From Pontibacter sp. SGAir0037 (GTDB lineage Bacteria > Bacteroidota > Bacteroidia > Cytophagales > Hymenobacteraceae), in NCBI RefSeq assembly GCF_005491705.1, contig NZ_CP028092.1, forward strand, positions 4,960,001 through 5,024,000: a stretch of DNA of 64,000 nt, written 5' to 3'. Within the stretch, counting starts at the first letter, position 1. Each line of letters begins with the position of its first letter. Below, one piece after another: positions 23,933 through 33,333 of this stretch. The notes under the pieces were generated by a model, which saw only the letters and a program-made list of their open reading frames with translations, did not search any database and was not told the DNA's origin. The position numbers were made by a program, and so were the translations under genes.

Positions 23933-25825
23933 TTAATATAATATTCTGAATTTAATGGTATGCGGCACCTGCTTCATGTCATTTACTACTGTTTTATCGT
24001 AGGCTTTGTCGATGTCGGTGATTACATATCCCACACGTTCATTTGTTTTCAGGTACTGGCCCAGAATGTTAACATGGTTGCTGGCAAGCACTTTGTTTAT
24101 GTTGGCCAATACACCCGGCACGTTCTGGTGTATATGAATCAGGCGGTGTGCATTGTTTAGCTCAGGCAGCTGAATGTTCGGGAAATTTACACTCTGATAT
24201 GTATTACCGGCATTGATGTACTGCATAATGCGCTTCGGTACAAAGTCAGCAATGTTCTGCTGCGCCTCCAGAGTGCTTCCTCCAATATGCGGCGTCAGAA
24301 TAACATTTGGCAAACCACGAAGCTCGCTCACGAATTCTTCAGAATTATTGGCTGGCTCTTCCGGGAAAACGTCTACCGCTGCTCCACGAAGCTTGCCTGT
24401 TTTTAAAGCCCCTACCAGGCTGGATAAGTCCACTACATGGCCACGGCTCAGGTTCAGGAAAATAGCCCCTTCTTTCATGGCGGCAAATTCTGCTTCACCA
24501 AAAAGGTTTTTATTGGAAGACCTGCCATCAACGTGCAGCGTTACAAAATCTGCTATTTCCAATAATTCAGTTAAGGTTTCGCACTTGCGGGCATTACCAA
24601 GCTGCAGTTTCTCTACCACATCGTAATAATAAACTTCCATGCCCAGCGATTCTGCCAAAACAGAAAGCTGTGAGCCTATGTTGCCGTAGCCAACAATTCC
24701 CAGTTTTTTATCGCGTACTTCAAAACTACCGGCTGCCGATTTATCCCACTCGCCACGATGCATCTTTTCGCTTTTGTCAAAGATGTTGCGGCTCAGCATG
24801 ATGATCTGGCCGATTGCCAGCTCCACAACACTTCGGGTGTTACTGAATGGCGCATTAAAAACCGTAATGCCGGCATCGAGCGCAGCAGTTAAATCGATCT
24901 GATTTGTGCCAATGCAAAATGCGCCAATGCTCATTAACTTATTTGCATGTTTGAGCACTTTTTTGGTAACGTGTGTTTTAGAGCGGATGCCCAGTATAGA
25001 TACGTCTTTTATACGCTCACACAGTTCCTCCTCACTTAAAGCACCTGCAACAGTTTCAACCTGGTATCCTTCTTTTTTAAAGAGCTCCACAGCCTTAGGG
25101 TGGATGTTCTCCAGCAGAAGTGCTCTGATGCGGTTTTTGGGATAGGAGATAGCCATAGGAAGTTTATTCTGGTATAAGAACTCGTCTAAGCTTGGTGCTA
25201 TATGCTCTGCTTTTGCCACTACACTATCGCGGGCAATATTTTCTGTAAAGGCATAGAACTTGTTGGCAAGACCGGCCTCTTTTATTTCGTAATCGGTATA
25301 CCCGTCGCCTAAAACATACACATCGCCTTTCAGCGCCATAGTTTCAAGCAGTTTTATCTTTCCTTTGTCCAGGCACAGTACATTGGCTTCATCAAAACCA
25401 ATAATGTTACCGTTCTCATCAAACAGAAATGTATTGGCAAAAATATTTTCTTCCTTAATGCCGTATTCAGTAACAATTGGGGTGATAAACTCCTTAAACC
25501 CGCTTGATACTATAAAAATGTTATCAGAAAATTCTGTAAAGAACTCTCTGTTTCGTTTAATGGATTCTGATACCTTGTCGCGAAGCCTTGGAATAAGTTG
25601 CTGCAGGTCTTTTTTATTTGCTTTTAACAGGGCCAGGCGCTTGGATAATCCTACAGTAAAGGAGCTTTTACCCTCCATGGCACTGTTTGTTAAATCTTTT
25701 ATTTCCTGAAGAATCTGATCTTTGCGTTCGTCATCATGCAGGGTTATTTCACCTAACTCGTCTAAAGCCTCCACTTGTGTGAATGTGCTGTCAAAATCAA
25801 TGATAAAGTATTTGTCTTTGCTCAT
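23933..25825 (-). CDS. fused phosphoserine phosphatase - phosphoglycerate dehydrogenase
   Basis: A 630-residue two-enzyme protein. Residues 1 to about 205 are a HAD phosphatase with motif I DFDSTFT, EALDEL, the motif II serine in FIVSSGFKEF and motif III/IV LGDGYTDYE, as in SerB. Residues about 225-540 are a D-3-phosphoglycerate dehydrogenase: NAD-binding GYGNIGSQ near 378, LSRGHVVD, the PEEP glutamate and PHIGGST histidine. The last 80 residues are an ACT domain for serine feedback. Steps 1 and 3 of serine synthesis are thus on one chain and step 2 is the next gene. Confidence 0.92.
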   Translation of the reverse strand: MSKDKYFIIDFDSTFTQVEALDELGEITLHDDERKDQILQEIKDLTNSAMEGKSSFTVGLSKRLALLKANKKDLQQLIPRLRDKVSESIKRNREFFTEFSDNIFIVSSGFKEFITPIVTEYGIKEENIFANTFLFDENGNIIGFDEANVLCLDKGKIKLLETMALKGDVYVLGDGYTDYEIKEAGLANKFYAFTENIARDSVVAKAEHIAPSLDEFLYQNKLPMAISYPKNRIRALLLENIHPKAVELFKKEGYQVETVAGALSEEELCERIKDVSILGIRSKTHVTKKVLKHANKLMSIGAFCIGTNQIDLTAALDAGITVFNAPFSNTRSVVELAIGQIIMLSRNIFDKSEKMHRGEWDKSAAGSFEVRDKKLGIVGYGNIGSQLSVLAESLGMEVYYYDVVEKLQLGNARKCETLTELLEIADFVTLHVDGRSSNKNLFGEAEFAAMKEGAIFLNLSRGHVVDLSSLVGALKTGKLRGAAVDVFPEEPANNSEEFVSELRGLPNVILTPHIGGSTLEAQQNIADFVPKRIMQYINAGNTYQSVNFPNIQLPELNNAHRLIHIHQNVPGVLANINKVLASNHVNILGQYLKTNERVGYVITDIDKAYDKTVVNDMKQVPHTIKFRILY

Positions 25826-25967
25826 AATTACGGGTGATTTAGCTTCACAAGCAATGCGTATACCAGCAGCTGAAAATTAATTTTAAGAGTAAGATTTCTG
25901 CTTTGGCACGTAAAGCTAGCTAAAGTTAACTAGGTATTTATCTTAAGCAGTAAAGATACAATATAAA

Positions 25968-25999
25968 AAAAACCAGCACGTAAAATTTTGCTGGTTTTT
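25968..25999 (-). terminator. bshA terminator
   Basis: An 11-bp stem (25968-25978 with 25989-25999) with A-run and T-run, 26 bases beyond the bshA stop codon. Confidence 0.8.
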
Positions 26000-26024
26000 C
26001 AATATTTTGTCAATAATTTTAGAA

Positions 26025-27161
26025 TTAAAGTAAAGCTAGTTGCTCATCAATAATACGTTGGTAATATTGTTCGTACAGCGGCACAATGGTGTTAATGTCA
26101 AAGTCTTTGGCGCGATTAAAGGCATTTTGTTTAAACCGGCTCAGGTTTTCGTCCTGCAAAATGTAAAGCGCATTCTTCACCATTTCGTCTACAGCGCCTA
26201 CAGGGCTTACGAATCCGGTAACGCCATCTACATTCAGCTCCGGTATACCACCTGCGTTAGAAGAAATAACCGGCACCTCGCAGGCCATGGCTTCCAGTGC
26301 CGCTAAACCAAAGCTTTCTTTTTCGGAAGGCATCAGGAACAGGTCGGCTATAGAGAGTACTTCTTCTACGGCTTCCATTTTACCTAAAAAGCGTGTGTCG
26401 CTACAAATATCCAGTTCCCGGCACAGCTTTTCCATTTTAGGCCTTTCCGGCCCGTCGCCAATCAGCAACAGCTTGCTCGGAATTCTTTCGCGCACTTTGG
26501 CAAAAATCCGGATTACATCCTCAATTCGTTTTACCGACCGAAAGTTGGAGGTATGTACCAGCAGCTTTTCGTTGTTCGGGCTGATGGCCATTCGGAAATG
26601 ATCTTTCTTCTGACGCTTAAATTTAGACAGGTTGATAAAGTTAGGAATAACTTCTATTTCTTTTTCAATCTGGAAGAAGTTATACGTCTCTGCCCGAAGG
26701 CTGTCTGAAACTGCTGTAACGCCGTCTGACTGGTTTATGCTGAACGTGACAACAGGTTCAAAAGAAGCATCTTTACCTACCAGGGTTATATCTGTACCAT
26801 GCAGGGTGGTGATAACAGGTATATGAATTCCCTTCGTTTTCAGGATCTGCTTTGCCATAAAGGCTGCCGAAGCATGGGGTATGGCATAATGCACATGCAG
26901 CACATCCAGTTTTTCGAACTGAACAATATCTACCATTTTACTGGCAAGTGCCAGTTCGTACGGCGGGTACTGAAACAGGGGGTAAGTAGGAATGTATACT
27001 TCGTGATAAAAAAGATTTTCGTTGAAAAAGTCGAGGCGAGCTGGCTGGCTATAGGTGATAAAATGAACTTTGTGTCCTTTCAGGGCAAGCTCTTTTCCTA
27101 ATTCTGTGGCTACCACACCGCTACCTCCAAAAGTTGGGTAACAGACAATCCCGATTCTCAT
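26025..27161 (-). CDS. bshA: N-acetyl-alpha-D-glucosaminyl L-malate synthase
   Basis: A 378-residue GT4 glycosyltransferase that joins UDP-GlcNAc and L-malate, the first step of bacillithiol synthesis. The N-terminus MRIGIVCYPTFGGSGVVAT, DVLHVHYAIPHA, HGTDITLVG, the HTSNFRSVKR block and the C-terminal E-x7-E (PSEKESFGLAALEAM) are those of BshA. It means that this organism probably uses bacillithiol as its low-molecular-weight thiol. bshB and bshC are not in the window. Confidence 0.96.
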   Translation of the reverse strand: MRIGIVCYPTFGGSGVVATELGKELALKGHKVHFITYSQPARLDFFNENLFYHEVYIPTYPLFQYPPYELALASKMVDIVQFEKLDVLHVHYAIPHASAAFMAKQILKTKGIHIPVITTLHGTDITLVGKDASFEPVVTFSINQSDGVTAVSDSLRAETYNFFQIEKEIEVIPNFINLSKFKRQKKDHFRMAISPNNEKLLVHTSNFRSVKRIEDVIRIFAKVRERIPSKLLLIGDGPERPKMEKLCRELDICSDTRFLGKMEAVEEVLSIADLFLMPSEKESFGLAALEAMACEVPVISSNAGGIPELNVDGVTGFVSPVGAVDEMVKNALYILQDENLSRFKQNAFNRAKDFDINTIVPLYEQYYQRIIDEQLALL

Positions 27162-27186
27162 AGTATCTATGCTGTGGAAATAACAA

Positions 27187-27207
27187 GTGCAGCCTCTGTG
27201 GCTGCAC
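27187..27207 (-). terminator. hairpin between GH3 fusion gene and bshA
   Basis: A perfect 8-bp stem, GTGCAGCC (27187-27194) with GGCTGCAC (27200-27207), 21 bases after the GH3-fusion stop and 26 bases before bshA. Only a weak T-rich tail follows on the minus strand. Confidence 0.45.
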
Positions 27208-27228
27208 CCGCTAAATTACCATTTAAAT

Positions 27229-30183
27229 TTATGTTTTAGGTACAATCGCTTTATATATCACATCGTGAATGCGAGAGCGGATATTATACTTTACGAGTTT
27301 CTGGTTCCCGGCGTCTGGATAAACTCTGTTTGACAGGAAGATATAAATTAGGTTAGTATCCGGATCTGCCCAGGCTGCCGTACCCGTAAAACCAGTGTGT
27401 CCGAATGTTTCTGCTGAAGCCAGGTTAGAGGTTGGTCCGTTACCGCCATCTGTTGCAGGTTTGTCCCAGCCCAGGCCTCTGCGGCTTCCGGAGAATTGTT
27501 TTTTGGCAAATTCGCTCACTACTTTGCTGTTGTAGTAGTTGTGCCCGCCATACTGTCCATTCTGCAGGTTCATCTGCATCAGTATAGCCAGGTCGTTGGC
27601 ATTCGAAAATAAACCGGCATGGCCACCTACACCACCCATCATGGCAGCACCCTGATCGTGTACAGTGCCCCATATCAGGTTTTTGCGGAAATAGTTGTCA
27701 TCCTCTGTCGGCGCAATGATTTCTCTAGGGTGTTTTAGCAAGGGCTTGTAAGTCATGGTGCTCAGGCCAAGCGGGGTGTAAAAGTTCTGATCCATAAACT
27801 CATCTAAGGGCTGGTTCAGCATCTTTTCTGCCATGCGCTTCATAATATAAAAGCCAAGGTCACTGTACTGGTATTCATAGGTTTTGGCGCCTTTACTGCG
27901 CGGTAGCAAAGGCGATTTTACCGTCCAGGTCCAAAGAGAGTCTTCCATCGATTTAATGGAGTATACACCAGGTATCACTTCATTTGGAAACACATCGGTG
28001 CGGGTGCTGGCATAGTAGGTTTGGGCTAGTTTTAGCTTATCCAGCGTTTTTTGCCAGTGCACAATGCCTGCTCTCAGGCCTGCCTGGTGCCCCAGCACAT
28101 CCCGGATAATGATACCCTCTTTATTGGTGCCTTTTAGTTCAGGTAAATAAGCTGATACTTTTTCATCCAGCGAAATTTTTCCCTGATCTTTTAAGAACAT
28201 AACTGCCTGCAGTGTGGCTGCCACTTTGGTAACAGAGGCAATGTCATATACCGTGTTATTGGTTACAGGCTTAATTTTATCGTAAGTATAGTATCCGTAG
28301 GATTTGTTAAATACCACGGTTCCGTCTTTTACTACCAGTACCTGGGCTCCCGGAGTAGCTGCATAGGCAATAGCCTCAAGTGCAATGTTGTCTATCTGGG
28401 CCAAGGTTCTGGAATCCATACCTACACTTTCTGGTGCGCCATACTTTAAGCGATTTAAGGAAGCGGTGGAAACGCCTGTGCCCGCCTTAAATTTGGCTGA
28501 TGCTGTAACCGGCAGTTTTCCTTTGGCAGCCCTTGCACCGAACAGTATCTGCGGCACCAGCAACTGAGAGGTGGCATTATCTTCGTAGCCGCAAACCAGC
28601 CAGTTGCTGTTTTCAAAAAACTTAAGACTGTAAGCGTTGCCCATCACAGCCACCACTACTTTCTTGTCGGTGCGTTCCTGCAGAAATTTAATAAAGGCAC
28701 GTGTGCTTACGCCTACACCAAAGTCTTTCTGGGGTGTAATGTTCATGTTGTGTATGCTCACCACCACCACATCATAATCGCGGAGCTGTGCTATCACTTT
28801 TGTAAAAGCAGAGTCCGGAGCAAAGCGGTTAGGTATTGTAAACTTTGCTATAGGCGCGTAGTTGCCTAAGGTTTGCTGAAAGGTGTTTCCTTTATTTGCT
28901 CCGATAGCCACTGAGGCAATGCTCATGGTATCGAGGTTACGGAAAGGCAGGAAATTGTTCTTGTTCTGAACTACCGTTACCGCATTCTCATAAATCTGTT
29001 CCTGCACTACCTCGCTCAGCGGGCGCTCCAGGTCTTCCTGCAGGTTTTTGAGTGCCACAGGCTTGATGTTGTTCAGTCCTGCCCAATACTTGGCTTCGAG
29101 TATTTTGCGAACGTGCTGCTCTATTTCTTCCTGCTTTAGCTTCCCCTGGCTAACAGCTTCTTTTATTTTGGCAATGGCTACCGGTACATTTTCGGGAAAA
29201 AGAAGTACATCGTTTCCGGCCATTAGTGCTCTTAAATCAACTTCTCCGGGTGCATAGTATTTGGTTACCCCTTTCATGTTCAGGGCATCTGTAAACACAA
29301 GGCCTTTATAGCCCATCTTTTCCTTCAGAAGCCCTGTTACCAGTGGATAAGAAAGTGTAGTGGCCAGATTACGTGTTGTATCGATGCTGGGCAGGTAGAG
29401 GTGTGCTACCATAACACCCATTACGCCTGCTTCGAATGATTTACGAAATGGATAAAGCTCTACCTCCGTCAGGCGCTTCAGATCATGTGAAATAACAGGC
29501 AGCGATAAGTGAGAGTCGGTATCGGTGTCGCCATGGCCAGGAAAATGTTTGGCAACAGCCATAATGCCGTGGTCCTGCAGGCCTTTTATATAGGCTACGC
29601 CGCGTTGGGCCACCTCTTCTTTTGATTCGCCAAAGGAGCGGGTGCCAATTACAGGGTTGCCTGGATTGCTGTTTACATCAATAACAGGCGAAAAGCTCAC
29701 ATGCACACCTATGCGCTTCATTTTTAAAGCAATCTCACGGCCCATCATGTACACGTATTTGTCGTCGGTTGCGGCACCCAACGTCATGGCTTTGGCAAAG
29801 TTCATGCTGCTGTCCAGGCGCATGCCAAGGCCCCACTCCGCATCCATGGCAATTAACAGGGGCACCTTTGCCTGCCCCTGAAAGCGATTGGTAAGTTTTG
29901 CCTGCCGCACAGGCCCGCCCTGCATAAACATAACGCCGCCCACGCCCTGGTTTCGCACTAGTGCATCTATTTCCCTGAAATGCTTTTCGTCTTTGTTAGA
30001 GTAGGCCGCTACCATAAAAAGCTGCCCAATACGCTGGTCAGGAGTAAGTGAGTTATAGACGCTGTCCACCCAATTTTTCTCTTTTACCTCATCCACGGCA
30101 TCTTCTGATGGCTTTAACGACATCATAGGCCCCATTCCCAGAAAAATAAGTACAAGCAATCCTAAACTAAAACGCTTCAACAT
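27229..30183 (-). CDS. glycoside hydrolase family 3 - serine hydrolase fusion
   Basis: A 984-residue exported protein. After a signal segment, residues about 40-380 are a GH3 barrel with the NagZ signature KHFPGHGDTDTDSH (about 212-225) and FTDALNMKG, so beta-N-acetylglucosaminidase activity on wall fragments is likely. A GH3 C-terminal-like region follows (about 400-570). Residues about 600-984 form a class C beta-lactamase-type domain with SVTK (catalytic Ser about 651) and a YQYSDLGFY motif. Such proteins would cut both glycan and peptide parts of peptidoglycan. The fusion is known in Bacteroidota; its substrate is inferred. Confidence 0.92.
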   Translation of the reverse strand: MLKRFSLGLLVLIFLGMGPMMSLKPSEDAVDEVKEKNWVDSVYNSLTPDQRIGQLFMVAAYSNKDEKHFREIDALVRNQGVGGVMFMQGGPVRQAKLTNRFQGQAKVPLLIAMDAEWGLGMRLDSSMNFAKAMTLGAATDDKYVYMMGREIALKMKRIGVHVSFSPVIDVNSNPGNPVIGTRSFGESKEEVAQRGVAYIKGLQDHGIMAVAKHFPGHGDTDTDSHLSLPVISHDLKRLTEVELYPFRKSFEAGVMGVMVAHLYLPSIDTTRNLATTLSYPLVTGLLKEKMGYKGLVFTDALNMKGVTKYYAPGEVDLRALMAGNDVLLFPENVPVAIAKIKEAVSQGKLKQEEIEQHVRKILEAKYWAGLNNIKPVALKNLQEDLERPLSEVVQEQIYENAVTVVQNKNNFLPFRNLDTMSIASVAIGANKGNTFQQTLGNYAPIAKFTIPNRFAPDSAFTKVIAQLRDYDVVVVSIHNMNITPQKDFGVGVSTRAFIKFLQERTDKKVVVAVMGNAYSLKFFENSNWLVCGYEDNATSQLLVPQILFGARAAKGKLPVTASAKFKAGTGVSTASLNRLKYGAPESVGMDSRTLAQIDNIALEAIAYAATPGAQVLVVKDGTVVFNKSYGYYTYDKIKPVTNNTVYDIASVTKVAATLQAVMFLKDQGKISLDEKVSAYLPELKGTNKEGIIIRDVLGHQAGLRAGIVHWQKTLDKLKLAQTYYASTRTDVFPNEVIPGVYSIKSMEDSLWTWTVKSPLLPRSKGAKTYEYQYSDLGFYIMKRMAEKMLNQPLDEFMDQNFYTPLGLSTMTYKPLLKHPREIIAPTEDDNYFRKNLIWGTVHDQGAAMMGGVGGHAGLFSNANDLAILMQMNLQNGQYGGHNYYNSKVVSEFAKKQFSGSRRGLGWDKPATDGGNGPTSNLASAETFGHTGFTGTAAWADPDTNLIYIFLSNRVYPDAGNQKLVKYNIRSRIHDVIYKAIVPKT

Positions 30184-30593
30184 CCTACACAGGTATTTAT
30201 ATTATTGGAACAAGTCGAAATTAAGCCTAATTTTGCAAAGGACGGTACAGGAGAAGTAAATTTTTATGCTGCTGTATTCCTTTTTACAGATTAAAAACAC
30301 GCGGAAGACGTAAAACCTGCCGAGCTGTTTAAGTGGTATGCGGCATCGCCTGTTCTGTGTGCCGGCGCCGCAGTTTCAAAACCACCTGTTGGCTCATTTA
30401 TTAAATTAGGCCATAGATTAAATCAAGGTTTACCAAAAATTCCAGCATCTTTTTTTAATCAGTCTGTAAATTAGTAATAAAATTACTTCTGAATAAGTTC
30501 TGTTTTTACAAATAAGTAAAATCAAAAATCAGTCCGAATTTAATCTTGGAGCTGGTTTAGTAACAAAACAATTACAAAGACTAACGCTATCGG
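30184..30593. other. 410-base divergent spacer without a gene
   Basis: It separates the GH3-fusion gene (-) and mutL (+). There is no open frame that looks coding, no RNA gene and no repeat arm of the heptamer type. The mutL half (30420-30560) is very AT-rich and presumably holds the mutL promoter, but I find no exact TAnnTTTG box. The middle (30300-30370) is more GC-rich, with the short palindrome GCCGGCGCCG. Confidence 0.4.
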
Positions 30594-32414
30594 ATGCCCG
30601 ACATTATACATTTATTACCGGATTACCTTGCCAATCAAATTGCTGCCGGCGAAGTGGTGCAAAGACCAGCCTCTGTGGTAAAGGAGCTGCTGGAAAATGC
30701 CATAGATGCGCAGGCAACAAACGTGCAGTTGATTGTGAAGGAGGCAGGGAAACAGCTGGTACAGGTGGTTGATAATGGTATTGGTATGTCGGAGACAGAT
30801 GCCCGCATGTGTTTTGAGCGGCATGCCACCTCCAAAATCAGTTCTACCGAAGATCTGTTCCGCATCAGAACAATGGGGTTCAGGGGAGAAGCAATGGCTT
30901 CTATTGGGGCTGTAGCCCAGGTAGAGCTTAAAACCAGGCAGCACACAGCGGAAGCAGGTACCAGGTTGCTGGTGGAGGGGTCGGCCGTAGTGGCTCAGGA
31001 ACCTGTGGTTGCACCGGCCGGTACTTCTATTTCTGTTAAAAATCTGTTTTATAATGTGCCCGCCCGCCGCAACTTTCTGAAGACCAACGCGGTGGAGATG
31101 CGCCATATTCTGGATGAGTTTCAGCGGGTGGCGCTGGCATACCCCGAAGTTGCCATGTCGTTGTACCACAACGACACCGAAATTTTTAACCTGCCGGTAA
31201 CCAAGCTGAGCCAGCGGATCGTGGGTGTGTTTGGCAACAACTATAAAGAGCAGATGGCCTATTGCGAGGAAGATACGTCTTTTCTGAGCGTGAAAGGGTA
31301 TATAGGCAAGCCTGAATATGCTAAAAAGACCCGGGGAGAACAGTTTTTCTTCGTAAATAACCGCTTCATCAAAAGTGGGTATTTACACCATGCCGTTATG
31401 ATGGCATTCGAAGGACTGCTTCCGAAAGATAATTACCCGTTTTATGTGCTCTTTATTGAGCTCGATCCGGAGAAGATAGATATAAATGTGCACCCCACTA
31501 AAACGGAGATAAAGTTCGAAGACGAAAAAACGGTATACGCTATTGTGCATGCTGCCGTTAAGAAATCGTTGGGACTGCATAATATAGCGCCTTCCCTTGA
31601 TTTTCAGAGCGATGTGAATTTTGCACCCTTGCAGCCGATCCGACTGCAGAGCGTCAGGAGTGAGTTTGAGGAAGACTACAAATTTCCTGGCTTTAATGTG
31701 CCTGCATCGCCTAAGCGGGTAAGTTCTAAAGGTTGGGAAGAACTGTACGAACCTTTAAAGCAGCAGATGCCGGCAGAGGAGGAGCGTATTACTTCTTCTT
31801 CGGGGATGGGGCTGTTGGATGATGCATTTGCCGAGAGCCCGGCTGCCGTTAACAAAACACTGCAGGTACACCAGAAATACCTGTTGGTGCAGGTGAAATC
31901 AGGCATCATGGTGATAGACCAGCAGGCTGCACAGGAGCGCATTTTGTATGAGAAGTACATCGGTTCACCGCAGAAGAAAGCCGTAGCCTCCCAAACGCTG
32001 CTCTTCCCGCAAACTGTAGAGCTTTCGCCAGCCGATGCCGTGTTGCTGAAGGAACTGGCTGTGGAGTTTCGGGAACTTGGTTTTCAGTTTGAGGACTTTG
32101 GTGGTAATACCATTATTCTGAATGCCATACCAGCCGATGTGCAGGCAGCGAATGAGAAAGAGCTGCTGGAAGAGTTAATTGAACAGTATAAAAACAATCT
32201 GGCCACCTTAAAGCTTGATAAAAGAGAGAATCTGGCGCGCGCTATGGCAAAAAGACTGGCGTCAAAACTTCAGTCGCGCATGTCTGACCTAGAAATGAAT
32301 TCGCTCGTAGACAGACTCTTTGCCTGCCAGGTGCCCTATTATACACCTGGTGGTCAGAAAACACTAGTAATCATGGAGCTTAGCCAGCTGCATGAGCTTT
32401 TTTTGAAAGGCTGA
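30594..32414 (+). CDS. mutL: DNA mismatch repair protein MutL
   Basis: A 606-residue GHKL ATPase that links MutS recognition to strand removal. N-terminal motifs ANQIAAGEVVQRPASVVKEL, ELLENAIDA, DNGIGM and GFRGEAMASI are intact; the transducer domain has VNNRFIKS and HPTKTEIKF. The C-terminal dimerisation domain has DQQAAQERILYE (about 442-453) where endonuclease-active MutL has DQHA(X)2E(X)4E; the His is Gln, and the CPHGRP-type motif is absent. First gene before two rhomboid genes (27 bases to the next). Confidence 0.97.
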   Translation: MPDIIHLLPDYLANQIAAGEVVQRPASVVKELLENAIDAQATNVQLIVKEAGKQLVQVVDNGIGMSETDARMCFERHATSKISSTEDLFRIRTMGFRGEAMASIGAVAQVELKTRQHTAEAGTRLLVEGSAVVAQEPVVAPAGTSISVKNLFYNVPARRNFLKTNAVEMRHILDEFQRVALAYPEVAMSLYHNDTEIFNLPVTKLSQRIVGVFGNNYKEQMAYCEEDTSFLSVKGYIGKPEYAKKTRGEQFFFVNNRFIKSGYLHHAVMMAFEGLLPKDNYPFYVLFIELDPEKIDINVHPTKTEIKFEDEKTVYAIVHAAVKKSLGLHNIAPSLDFQSDVNFAPLQPIRLQSVRSEFEEDYKFPGFNVPASPKRVSSKGWEELYEPLKQQMPAEEERITSSSGMGLLDDAFAESPAAVNKTLQVHQKYLLVQVKSGIMVIDQQAAQERILYEKYIGSPQKKAVASQTLLFPQTVELSPADAVLLKELAVEFRELGFQFEDFGGNTIILNAIPADVQAANEKELLEELIEQYKNNLATLKLDKRENLARAMAKRLASKLQSRMSDLEMNSLVDRLFACQVPYYTPGGQKTLVIMELSQLHELFLKG

Positions 32415-32441
32415 TGGTTCTACCTTAGAAACGCTTAACGC

Positions 32442-33218
32442 ATGCTTAATATAACGCCCATGGTCAGGAACATCCTGATCATCAACGTGGTTATCTTTAT
32501 TTTGCAGGACAGGTTAATACCTTCTGCGCAATTTGCTTTATATCATTTCAGCTCTGAATATTTTCAGCCAATTCAGCTTTTATCGCACATGTTTATGCAC
32601 GGTAGCTGGGGGCACCTGTTTAGCAACATGTTCAGCTTGTTTATTTTTGGTCCGATGCTGGAGCGTTTCTGGGGCCCACAGCGCTTTCTGGCCTTTTACC
32701 TGATTACAGGTTTAGGAGCTAGCTTGCTTTATACAGGCGTCAGAACCTTCGAGCTGAACAACCTGCGTGCAGATACAGAACAGTACCTGGAGAATCCTAC
32801 TCCTCTGGGTTTCAATATTTTTATGGACAACCATCTGGCACCCGGAGCAGGACTGGAGATGGCCTCAGAGTTTCGTCGTAATCCTGACAGTCCCGAGTAT
32901 ATTGAGGGGAGCAAGCAAATTGTAAGGCGTGTCTACAATCAAGTGGTGAATACACCATTGGTAGGAGCATCCGGAGCTGTTTTCGGTATATTAATGGCCT
33001 TTGGGATGCTGTTCCCGAACCTGGAGCTCTTCCTGCTTTTTATTCCTTTTCCGGTTAAAGCTAAGTATTTTGTATTGCTCTATGGTGCGTATGAATTGTA
33101 TTCCGGTTTCAACCGTGTGCCCGGCGATAACGTAGCACATTTTGCACACCTTGGCGGTATGTTGTTTGCGTATATCCTGATAAGGATGTGGCAACGGAAC
33201 GATTATCGTAATTATTAA
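32442..33218 (+). CDS. rhomboid intramembrane serine protease 1
   Basis: A 258-residue six-helix membrane protease. The catalytic serine is in GASGAVFG and the histidine in AHLGGM; the HGSWGHLFSNMFSLFIFG segment holds the conserved loop-helix His/Asn residues. An unusual insert of about 75 residues (RADTEQYLEN to QVVNTPL) lies between the third and fourth helix. It follows mutL by 27 bases; this mutL-rhomboid-rhomboid order is common in Bacteroidota. Confidence 0.94.
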   Translation: MLNITPMVRNILIINVVIFILQDRLIPSAQFALYHFSSEYFQPIQLLSHMFMHGSWGHLFSNMFSLFIFGPMLERFWGPQRFLAFYLITGLGASLLYTGVRTFELNNLRADTEQYLENPTPLGFNIFMDNHLAPGAGLEMASEFRRNPDSPEYIEGSKQIVRRVYNQVVNTPLVGASGAVFGILMAFGMLFPNLELFLLFIPFPVKAKYFVLLYGAYELYSGFNRVPGDNVAHFAHLGGMLFAYILIRMWQRNDYRNY

Positions 33219-33333
33219 GCTTTAACTATAAGTAGCTTTCTTTGTTTAGCAGATACAGCAACGTTTTGTAGGGCGGGCAAGCGTAAAGCAACTATGTGTG
33301 TTATGACAATTATTTTTTTATGCTAAAAGTATA

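Noticed and set aside
30184..30593. tRNA or small RNA gene in the 410-base mutL spacer
   Set aside because: No T-loop or acceptor-stem pattern and no strong hairpin with a T-run.
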